Assembly (NCBI GenBank): GCA_003024175.1
Contig: MDYQ01000124.1
Location: 17,906-81,905 of the forward strand
Origin: Planoprotostelium fungivorum
Lineage: Eukaryota > Evosea > Variosea > Cavosteliida > Cavosteliaceae
Reading direction: 5' to 3'
Length of the DNA: 64,000 bases
The position numbers and the translations under genes are program-made. The notes beneath the pieces are model-generated. The model had not been told where the DNA came from and made no database searches. It worked only from the letters and a program-made list of their open reading frames with translations. Positions 10,820 through 21,785 of this stretch are shown here, piece after piece. Positions within the stretch are counted from its first letter, which is position 1. Each line of letters starts with the position of its first letter.

Positions 10820-12887
10820 TTATACACTTTCGGCCACCAGTCCCTTCTCCTCCTTGGCCATGCCCTTCCTCTTCCTCTTCACGACCACCTCTACGATGAT
10901 GGAGATGACAGAAGAGAAGATGAGGACGATGCCCAACACCATCAAGAAGTTTGATGAGACCATCGGTGGTTTCCTCATGTACCTGTGCCACCGTCAATTT
11001 ACAACGTTGTAGATGGTAACCCTCGCCTCTGTTTCAGCCAGAAGGAGCAACCGAAGGAGATGATGCCCAGTAGGATGAGGGATATCCTTACCCCCCAGTG
11101 GATCTTTTTGGTAAAGATACGAGTCTCAGGCTCCATTACAGCGTGGAGCCTCTGGTACATTCTAGATTTCTGCACCAGTGATTCTCTCTCCACTGCCTCT
11201 AATTTGCTCTGCAGATACTGTAGCTGTGTGCGGAACTGTCGCAGATCAGCGACGTCTGGAACCTGCAAATGCGTCCCACCTCCTGCTGATCGTGCATGGA
11301 GCTGAGGCGATGTTGTTTGAAACCTTCTATGATGACCGGAATAATTTCGCTGTAGCTGACGGACAATATCCCGGTCACGGGATCAGTGTGTACGACCTGT
11401 CTCACGTCACTCGAGTTTTCATCGAGTTTTAATCACCTCAGGCAGCACGCGTTGCACCTCTTGAGCTATGAGGCCGATGACTCGACCTGGGCCGACCTGC
11501 ATCGAGTTGAGTGACAGATCACAGTCTTAGATGATACCTCCTGCTCGAAACATCCCTCCTTCCACTGATAAGACTTTCCCTCCAACTTCATGACCGTGTC
11601 CAACGCGTCGGCCAACTCTTTGATGTCCGTCTTCAATCGCTGATCTGAAAACTGCGAACGCGTGAGGAGAGACGCGAGGGGAGAGACTCACCTGCATGAA
11701 GGCTTGACCTCTAACGGTTCCGTGGACTTCTAAGTTGCCGTGGATGACTGAGATCCTCTCTTCTTCTCCGCTGATCTCGTTTCTTCTTCTCTTCTCGCTG
11801 TAATGTCCACTGCAAGACGGATGAATAAATTGAATTAAAATAATATCGTAATTATTCGCATGATGATGATGGTCAGAGACATACCCTTCGACTACGTCTG
11901 AGATTCCTCCACTGGTGCCGATGTCGTCTTCTGGAGGTTGAGGGAACATGCCTGGAGGTCCCGTTGCATCTGATTTAGATTGCTTGCCGTTGTTGTGAGA
12001 GCAGAACTCGATCGTCCTTCCTTTCTGAGGACCCAGAGAGGTTTGAATGGTGACGATAAACTGGCAACGCTTGAAGTATTTAGACAACTTCAGTTCGAGT
12101 TCGGTCATGTATGGACTGTCGATGTCGGAGGTTTGTTGGACTTCGAAGCCTGAGATGGTGAGCACGATGTAGAACGATGGATGGTGGACGTACCTTCTTT
12201 CGTGGACACGGTCGTCATCAGATCATGGAGGACGATATCGACTGCGTCTTTGTTGAATTGAATGTTGGTCTTGATCTGGACTTTGAGCCTCTTTCCTTTT
12301 CCTCTCGTAACACGCAGACCCGCTCCAGGTGGGATGGGCTGCCATACACCTTGCGAACCTCTCGGCTTGTGAAGTAATATGACCTCTATCTTGACGTCCC
12401 TGCGAGATGGTCAGTCTCGATCGACATCGTTCATTCAAGTGTGAGCTCACTTGGCATCTGTTGCAGTGGGTAGATTAGATCCACCATAAGATGAATCTGA
12501 ACTAGGCGAATAGGGTGAACCAGACGAGAAATCAGTGGCATCATCTGTGAAGGAAGGAAGAGCTGTGAATTGTGATGGTGTTATCTTCGATGAGAAGTCT
12601 AGCGACTCTGAGTATCCTCCGTTTGCTGCCATGTTGTATTGTCTCTTGAAGCGATTGTCATCGAGGACGATATCTTCATTGTTGACCACCAGAAACGAGT
12701 TGTTGTTAGACTGTCTGCCCGGCATGAATCGATTTGGCATCCCTCCGTACGGTGACTGATCGATCATCGTGAACTGATTCTGAGGGGTTCCACCATTTCC
12801 AAAGTCCATAAAGGCATCGGCGAACTCAAAGTCCCTCCCTGGCATGCCTCCACGATTTGCGTATAGAGTGTTCGACTGTTGTTCCAT
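10820..12887 (-). CDS. Membrane-tethered, self-cleaving transcription factor (MRF/MrfA-like)
   Basis: Homologue of myelin regulatory factor/Dictyostelium MrfA. Order: an Asn/Ser/Gly-rich activation-type N-terminus from the ATG at 12885-12887; an NDT80-fold DNA-binding domain beginning VKIEVILLHKPRGSQGVW and LKVQIKTNIQFNKDAVDIVLHD, continuing through ELELKLSKYFKRCQFIVTIQ; an intramolecular-chaperone (S74-type) region containing GNLEVHGTVRG then FSDQRLKTDIKELADAL, where the SDxRxK pattern matches the Ser-Lys autoproteolytic dyad known in MRF proteins (Ser codon near 11646-11648); a coiled coil (LRQFRTQLQYLQSKLEAVERESLVQKSRMYQRL, about 33 residues); then two hydrophobic segments, GVRISLILLGIISFGCSFW and FLMVLGIVLIFSSVISIIVEVV. 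Family knowledge predicts ER tethering, trimerisation, self-cleavage and release of the N-terminal factor to the nucleus. The last intron (near 10983-11027) carries the TACAACGTTGTA palindrome. Confidence 0.9.
11000..11011. repeat. TACAACGTTGTA intronic palindrome
   Basis: A 12-bp perfect palindrome inside the last intron of the MRF-type gene. It belongs to the TCTACAAC/GTTGTAGA family described in the findings. Confidence 0.75.
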
Positions 12888-12989
12888 CGTGTCTATCCGA
12901 ATATGCCTCTACGAAAGATGGGGTTTATCGCATCTTCCCTTGTCGGGTGTTTTGTGCTGAGAGGGCGAAGAAGTAAACGGAGGTAAATG

Positions 12990-15134
12990 TCAATTTAATT
13001 CTCCGTCCTGATTTAACAGATTGGAGCTCAGCTCGAGCAGCCTCTTAATCCTATGCTCTGAATTCGCCGGCACGCTTCGAATTGTTCTGACAGTCGCAGT
13101 CGGTGTCTCTTCATCTACACGCTGATCGATCGGTCGCTTTGTGGTTTGAGGAGGTAATTCACCACGAAAGGTGGATTGTTTTTGGGATGTTGTGGTACTC
13201 GATCTGAATGTGTGGGGAGATCTCAGCGACTCGATGTCTCGTTTCATTCTGGCCTGTTCGTCTCTCATTGTCTCCAACTGATCTCGGGGATCAGCTGCAA
13301 TGCAAGGTGACCGGTGAATCACCTCTCGTTCTTTGGATATGGCCAGTAGCTCGAGCTCGTGAAGGTCTCTATCCGGAACGGATCCATCGCGAGAATCCAA
13401 TTTGTGAAGGTCCATTTGAACTTGACGAAGAGCGTAGAGTGATGCGAGTCAAGGGGACATCGATAACGACGAAAACATGTGATCGATGATGATGGACTTG
13501 AAGAAGGATATGATCTCTCGAGTTCTCGTGTCTCAACCTCTCGACCTCCTTGTTCTTCGAAGCCAGCATCTGTTCTAATTGTCGGCGGTGCGTGAACTTG
13601 GCGTCCGAAATCTCTGCGATCATCATCACACGCCCACGATCTTCTGGTGAGGCTCACTCTGTTGCGAAGACAATGATAGATCTGCCTTCTCCTTCGTCAC
13701 ATGTTCCAAGAGATGGAGTGAAACTCTGCTCTTCTCTTCTAATGCGGAGAGCTCTGATTGTAGTGACTGCTCTCCCTGGATCAAGTGTGAGAAATGCAAA
13801 ACGCGAGAGGCATATCACCTGTACCATCTGGGAAGAAAGAGAGCGATTCTGAGCGAGTTTAGAGGTGAGTTCTGTTATGAGACCGTTGATTTGTTGTTGC
13901 TGTCTGGTCTCTGCGACATGTTAATATGAATTGTCGTTTCTATGATCACGTTCTTCTCTCGCTGTCTCCTCTTCCTCCTTCCAGATCATCTCTTCTATTT
14001 CTTCTTCCTTCAGCTCCTATTTCAATCATCAGTTTCTATTCGTCTATCGTCCACACTCCTCACCTGGTTCCTTTCTGTTTCGATCATCTGCATCTCAGCA
14101 CGCAATTTCTCCTCCTTGTCCATCAGGCCTCTCCTCTTACCCTCGATATCGACGAACATCTCTTCTGCTGATCTCTGTTCTACCTCCAGCCTCTCCGCTC
14201 CTCTTCTCAGGCGCGAGGAACCCAGTAACATGACATCTATGGTGGTCAGTCTGTTCCCGCCAATTTTCTCACCTCGTGTGTTCGTCATGGCTGCGTGCAG
14301 TGATTCGACTCGTTGATCGAAATCGACACAGCCACCGGCGATCTTGCGTAATATCACTTCCCCGAAATCAATTTTGAAGAGATCTCGCAGCTGCCTGAGT
14401 TGACGTTACCATGATACCTCTCATCATCCGTCACCCACTTGATGTCGAGAGCTCGGTCTGTGTCTTTCGTTTTCTGAAGTATCTTTCCTGTCTCCGCCTG
14501 TTCATCGTGATGTCTCTGGACGTACATCTGACCTACTGTGAGGTTACTACACCTTGCTATTCCTCCACCTTCTGTTCTGATTGCAGAGATCGAATGCGAC
14601 GATCTTGTTGATCTAATCGCTCTTCAATGGATTTCATCTTGTTCGGTATCTCGCTTTCTACTTGTTTGGTCAACCACATGATCTGTTATAGGTGTCAGAT
14701 TGCTTCAAAGAAAGCGTAGATCGCCTTCTGGTGTTGTGATTCTAAAGACTGATTGACTTGCCGATTGTGCAGGTGTTGTTCCGTCATCATCGACAGCAGT
14801 TTGGCTCTCCACCTGAGCCGTGTGAGGAGTGCGAGATGCTGTATGATCAACCTCATCATCAATTTACGACGGTTGGCGTCACTGGTTCTTCCGATCTCTT
14901 CATCCTGAATGGATAACACTTCCAATAGAGCTTTCTCCCTCGCATGTAATAATTCGAGCCTCGATTCCTCGGTCAACGAATCATCTTGCATGTCTTTCGT
15001 TGAGCCTCCTACAGATGTATCAGTCACATCGAATGCTGAAGAGACTCACATATGGAAATGATGGTCCGAAGACAGGGGGAGCAATCTTGAATTGAGGCTG
15101 TTCCTTTTTCACGCTCACGCGCAGTCGACGTCAT
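12990..15134 (-). CDS. Long coiled-coil protein
   Basis: A protein of roughly 560 residues dominated by heptad-like, Glu/Arg/Lys/Gln-rich helices. No named family was recognised. The ATG at 15132-15134 begins MTSTAREREKGTAS. Segments include ESRLELLHAREKALLEVL, MTEQHLHNRQVNQSLESQ, TKQVESEIPNKMKSIEERLD, LHAAMTNTRG, RLRRGAERLEVEQRSAEEMF, and a C-terminal part ending LLELSSNLLNQDGELN. Four joints use unusual spacing: removing 15036-15049 (14 nt), 14683-14703 (21 nt, GC..AG) and 14395-14417 (23 nt, GTATCATG...CTCAG) restores the frame, while other introns are 36 nt or longer. A cytoskeletal, centrosomal or flagellar scaffold is plausible but unproven. It diverges from the kinase gene at 15397. 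Confidence 0.65.
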
Positions 15135-15396
15135 TTTTTGCGGCTGTCGACAGTAGAGCAACACTGAGCATCATCTGTTTACCAACCAGCAAGAAGGTGG
15201 AGAACGTTTGAATGTCATAGCGATCGATAGATATCAACTACATAGCATCACATGCTGTTACCGACAGAAACACGTATGATGTGCTCAGAGATTGAAGTTC
15301 TTCAACAGTCAACTGTGAGCAAGGCAAGAGGTTGTCTTCAAGTTTTGAGTCACGAAACGAACATTCGAATTTATATACAAAGCATTTTCTCGCACC
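15135..15396. promoter_or_regulatory. Divergent promoter region
   Basis: A 262-bp gap lies between the divergent coiled-coil gene (minus) and the CaMK-like gene (plus), so it must contain both promoters. An A/T-rich TTTATATACAA stretch lies about 25 bases before the kinase ATG and could act in initiation; this is inference. Confidence 0.45.
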
Positions 15397-16612
<1,216 letters not shown>

Positions 16613-16806
16613 TTTCAATAGAGCAACCGTGTGTTTTAGAGGGTAGTCGTGTGATGGTGGAGAGGTTCGTTTTGGATGTGGACGATGGAGGTGATGGAGC
16701 GCGTTGTGATGGAGGCGGGAATTTTTTGCATTGAAATGGAAAGAGGGAGAATTCGTGGATTAGTCGATTTCAAGACATCACATCGGTGTCAGCACACGGA
16801 CACATC

Positions 16807-18774
16807 ATGGCGGAAGGAGCGGCAGAGGACGCGAGAAAGAAGGTCGAGGCTCAGTGCGAGGTGAGATGGAAGATGATGTGTGATCTATCAGGCTGAGCTC
16901 AATTGGATTAGAACATTCGTAAGCTGCACGAGAAGGAGGCGAAGAACATACTATCAGAGTTCAGAAACTTTCTAAAACAGAGCCAAGGTGATGGATTAAA
17001 TGTCTCATCCAGGAAATGTTCTGCGATTGACTGTCGCAGCTCTTCACCAACAAGCTTTAAGGCTGTCAGCCGATCTGGAGAGTTTCTCTAAGAGGGCAGA
17101 CAATGAATGGGGTGAAGGATTGGGAGTGAAGGAGATCGTAACTGACGGGCGATAGCAAGAGGATTTGGCCAAGTGGCGACGATAGTAATTGATCTAGAGA
17201 GTGAAAGAGATGTGATGGTGAGCACAAGTGCATATCGTGCGAGAGATCGAACATCAACAGAATCGAGTGATAGACGACGAATTAACAGCCATGAACAAGA
17301 ATCTGATAGACGACACAAAGAGTTTTCTGGTGGGCGATCACTGTATGATGTCCAACATTGTTATAACACGTACAGCTTATGGAAAGTAGGATGGTCAAAA
17401 GCAATAAAGAAATAGATGCCAACTGTCAACGTTTGGCTGGAGTCGCTCAACAGGCAAGAAAGAAAGACGCAGCCTCCATGCTGAAGGCCACCGAAGAGCT
17501 TGCTAAGGTCAGTGATGTCACCTTTTCACCTCTAAATCTCCCAGTTCATAGCGGAAACAGAAGTCAAGAGAGAAGAGATGCAAAAGGATCTCTCCATCTT
17601 GGAGGGTGAACGATTTGCGACATGGTGATTGATCCACCCGTCACATCACATCATCCTCTTTATTCATCTCTCAACAGGTTTCGAACAGCTGGCAACGTCA
17701 TGAACGCTCGAAAAGATTTTCACGAGAGATGTGTAAACAAACTCAACACTCGACATCATGAATGGGACACACTCCTCCACTCCACGAAAGAGTGAGAAAT
17801 TGCACATCATCACCCGTGTGACTCTCCATCAGCATCCATTATCCATCAGCATCATGGTCGGAGCCCATCGCCGCTGTGAAGAGCGAAAAATCGGTTCTGA
17901 GTGTTCCAGTGGTGGACAAGACAACCACCACGAACCCGAGTCCGGTGATGAAGGACGCCCCTCTATAGACATGGACTGATGATGAGATGCAGGACTCCGA
18001 CCGAAAGAAGAACAACATCTTTCAGAAGGGGTTCAGTATTGCGAGGAGGAGTATCATAAAGAGGGAGTCTGTGATACCGGTGAGTCATCGTCCAGAATCT
18101 CATCTCAACTGCCGCAGGTGGGGCAACCTCAGACACCATCTCTCAACAGCAGTGAGTCTTCGTCGTCATCTGCATCTTCTGATGGAAAGCAGGTCCATCG
18201 GGTGGTAATCCGTTCGGCCTCATCGCTATCGGCACCTGCAGAGCCATCTACGATTACGAACCTCTCCGAGAAGACGAGTTAGCTCTAAAGGTAGATGTCT
18301 CGCTGTCACCAGCTCGTGCACATGATCTCATACACCCAGATCGGTGACGTCATCTCCATCTTGAAGAAACAAGAGGATGATTGGTGGATGGGTATCTGTA
18401 AGAAGACCACGGGTGTCTTTCCATCTACCTTCGTTGAAGAGATCACGTCGGAGGAGCAGCCGAACGACCAAGTGCAGCCCACGAGTGATGAAGGAAAGAG
18501 TACGACGAGCGAGCCACAACACGATGTGATTGCATTCCATCCAACAACATTTCCTGACATTAGTCACAGACCCAATCGTCGCATGAGATACAGCCTACCA
18601 CGGAGAAGACGCTTCCTTATCCTTGGGAGGTGATTTACCATCCTGATCCACGAATGACTTCTCTAGGTGGCTTACACAGAAGAGGGAGATGTATACTATT
18701 ACAACATAGAGACACAAGATGTGACGTGGGAACATCCACAATCAACGGAAGAACAACGAGAAGGAACGAAATAA
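16807..18774 (+). CDS. BAR-SH3-WW domain protein
   Basis: A membrane-curvature adaptor. From MAEGAAEDARKKVEAQCE the first ~250 residues are a long helical array spread over many exons (NIRKLHEKEAKNILSEF, ALHQQALRLSADLESFSKR, LAGVAQQARKKDAASMLKATEELAK, NARKDFHERCVNKLN), consistent with a BAR domain. An SH3 domain follows: CRAIYDYEPLREDELAL then IGDVISILKKQEDDWWMG and TGVFPSTFVEEI (ALYDY, WW, P and the closing beta-strand). After a Thr/Ser/Pro-rich linker comes a WW domain, LPYPWEVAYTEEGDVYYYN followed by TQDVTWEHP. The stop is at 18772-18774 and overlaps an AATAAA signal. Such proteins usually couple membrane bending to actin regulators. The order BAR-SH3-WW is uncommon; individual domains are clear, while some BAR exon joints are less certain. 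Confidence 0.82.
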
Positions 18775-18843
18775 AGAGTCGAAGAGAGCATGTTCGAATG
18801 ATAATGCGAGAAGAGGTGATACTTGTTTATTTCACAGTCTAAC

Positions 18844-19225
18844 TTATAGAATGCACCTTATTACTGGAAACGTGTTAGAAAGGCAGGAAGAGGATAGAAG
18901 ATGGAACATTACCTCTTTTCCTGGACCGGATGTGGCTTTGTTTCTGATTTCAACAATGTGTCGCACCTTCTTGTCGATCTCGTCCAGTGTCTTGTCTCCT
19001 AGATGCTGCGAGGCCGTTTAGAGTCTACACAATGAGTACGCGTCTTACCTGCTTAATGAAACTTCTGGAAGGAGAAGTGGCATAGCTCTCTACGGGTATG
19101 TTCTCGTTCTCTACGACTTCGTACGATGTTTTCTGTGGTCGCGTGCCGATCATAACGTATCCTCCACTAATAACGCAGAAGTAACATTTACCTCCTTGCT
19201 CAACCTCCCAACGACCACCCGTCAT
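18844..19225 (-). CDS. Small conserved-looking hypothetical protein
   Basis: Two exons encode about 110 residues: MTGGRWEVEQGGKCYFCVISGG to SRSFIKQ, then HLGDKTLDEIDKKVRHIVEI with NKATSGPGKE. The intron near 19005-19048 has standard ends. There is no signal peptide or membrane helix. I do not recognise the family. The N-terminal half looks beta-rich with CYFC, and the second half is a charged helix. It lies tail-to-tail with the BAR-SH3-WW gene, and the exact C-terminus is uncertain because the frame may stop being coding after GPGKE. Confidence 0.5.
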
Positions 19226-19485
19226 TCTCTGCTATACTTCAGTATCAATCCGCTTCCTCTTCTGTATAAATGAATGTCCACATAAGCCGTTGGAGGCAAA
19301 TGTAGTCAATAGACATGGTTTAAAGAAGAGACGAGATCAATAGAGAGATGACTTACAGGAGGTTATACAGAAGTTAAGGAAGAGAATGCGGGTTTGGGTG
19401 ATCTCCAAGATCTGTGCTCTATAAGATATCTTCACACGTTGTAGTGGTGAGGTTGATCCGCAGATGAGTTTAATCTTTTATTTCT
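19226..19485. other. Intergenic region
   Basis: The gap separates two minus-strand genes. It holds the presumed promoter of the small gene and the 3' flank of the DNA ligase gene. No feature recognised. Confidence 0.4.
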
Positions 19486-21736
19486 TCACTTTTGTTTCTT
19501 CGTGTAAGCGTTCTGCTTGGTGGTCGTCTTTGGTTTGGGAATTCGATCAGGTGAAGGGGGCCACTTGAAACATGTCAATGTCCATGTCCCGTTCATCGTG
19601 TCCACCTTCACATCGTGTCTCTCCCCCACGTAAACCGGAAAACGAGGTATCCCAGCGTCAGACAACTCTTGGTAACGGAAGGTAATGATAGAACCTATGG
19701 CCGGCGGGTTCTTTCTATCCTTCGTATTCATGCTGCTCGGGTCAGAAAAAACACATCCATCCGACAGCCGACAGACGATGTTTAGACGTGATGTTTCTGT
19801 CTGACTCACCCCGACCCAACAGAAAACTTGGTTCCATCACCGATGTCACACCACAGAGCTCCACACATGCCACTGAACTTGCCCTTCCCTGGCTCGTGGG
19901 CCAACACCTTTGCCTCTGCATCGTAAAAGTTTTTCACTGTGCGACATTCAATTTCCTCCTCTTTTCTTCTCTTCCACCTTTCAAGAGAGTTCGCGATCGC
20001 TGCGGCTCGTAATGACTCCCCGCCTCCCTCAACATGAGGCCCTCTCCTCCCATGACTTCGACTGCATTCAAGAGTGTCTTCAAGTGTTCGTGCCCCTCAC
20101 ATTTCTAAGACGGCGGGTCAGCGTCGCATCATGATGTGATGACGAGGCACCTCTTGTTCGTGCAACGTGACGTAGCGACACTGTCGTGTCTGAAGATATT
20201 GCCTGATCGCCTCCATCCTGTCCTCGAACGTGCCGGGGAGGCTGGGAGCATCAAAGACTGTTCTACGTCAGAGATGTCGTGGAAATTTCGGCCTCACCCT
20301 TGTACTTCAGCTTGGCCCAATGTTTCGTGCCCCCTCCCGTCCTCACCACCGATACCGTCGCTTGGAAACATCTTACTACGTAAATCGAAATTTCGACGAG
20401 ATTTCGACGACATTCACCTCCTCTCGATCCACAGCTCGCCATCCAATTTCATATCCAGTGGTAGTTCCTCTCTGAAAAAGTCTGGTGGACAAAACTTGTT
20501 GCCCAATCGTGAGATCAAGTCTTGACCATCCCAGTAGGCTCTGACTCCATCCAATTTCTCGGAAATCCAATAGCCGGTGGGATCGGTCTACAACGATTCA
20601 ATCGAATGAATCATAAGGTTTCACCTCTAATGTCCACTTCTCTGCCAGGATGATAGGTGGTCTTGGTTTCTTGTCTTTCTTTTTCCCAGGTTTTCCCTCC
20701 TTCTCAGATGCAGAGGTCTCTTCTCCTCTGTCAACATCATCGACGTGTGGATCGCTTGCCTCCTTCTTTTCGTATGCGTCATCTTTCGGACGAGTCCTCC
20801 TTTCATTTTTCATCATCTGATCTCTTCATCTTCCTCACTTGGTCTCGTGATCTTGACCCAGATAAGAGATCAGATGCTTGCACGTTTTCTTCTTCCAGTC
20901 GCCCGGGGTATATTTCCAAGCTTCACAATCGCACTGGTAGACATCACCGTGTCTCTCTAATCGGTGATTCATGTGATGGGCAGAATCTCCATCTTTCAGA
21001 TCAGTCGGCTATTGGAGGATGAGTGCGATGATGAGATAGGCCTAACCTTTGACTTCTTGTTGGACGATTCTGTCGATGAGTCGTGAGGTCGCTTCTTGTC
21101 TTCAACTGAACATGGGTCATGGATGATGTGATCGATGAGTTGAATACCTTCGACAGAGAATTCTTGACCTCCAGGTAAAATGAAAACATCTCCTTTGTGT
21201 AAGTTGATCTGTAAGCGATCAGAGCTGAGACGACGATCGAATGATACTTTGGAATCACGACTCAGTGTTGTCTCTTGGCCTTCTTTCGGAATGATTTGTA
21301 TGGGATTGTTGGCGCACTGCTGGTGTCAAGAATCAGCACGTTAATCTCCTTACATTTTCGATGCGGATCACTCCATCTTGAGCTGTAAATACTCTCGCTT
21401 GTTTCCTGGAGCAGATTTTATCACTAACCTTCTCCAAAACACCAATCCCTCTTCCCTGGACGAAACTCAGAACTCGCTGGTATTCGTATCGATCACCAGG
21501 ATGACTTCGGTGTCTAAAGAGATCTCGTCTCGGCTCTGTTTGTGTCTGATGAACGGCATGTTGTTGTCGATGCCCATCGGGTATCTTGTTTCCGGGAAAA
21601 GGATTCCCGCCGTAAGAATTTATGTATTTATTTGATTTTATTCGTCGCTACCAAGAGGAACGGCCACTGTCAGTGTTGGTCGTGGTGATATTGGGTTGGA
21701 CGTGCTCTTCTCCATCAGAAGAGAGTGAGAATTCAT
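19486..21736 (-). CDS. FHA-domain ATP-dependent DNA ligase with zinc-binding CxC-type motif
   Basis: Seals DNA nicks using ATP. The catalytic motif KxDGxR is present as SEKLDGVRAYWDGQ near 20550. It is followed by LDGELWIERR, GGEGLMLREAGSHYE (motif IV) with RTLLK, VLAHEPGKGKFSGMCGALWC, and the OB-fold block NPPAIGSIITFRYQEL with PRFPVYVG. N-terminally, VQGRGIGVLEKV, ICSRKQARVF and GVIRIEN look like an FHA domain, and VYQCDCEAWKYTP followed by CKHLISYLG resembles a SWIM-type CxC...CxH zinc motif. A basic Lys/Pro linker precedes the ligase core. The start at 21734-21736 is provisional because the first exon is short. The gene begins only 50 bp past the stop of the receptor gene on the same strand. 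The FHA suggests recruitment to phosphorylated repair partners; that is inference. Confidence 0.82.
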
Positions 21737-21785
21737 CGCAATTTTAGGTAATAATCAACATCGAGGCACAATGATGATGATCTTT

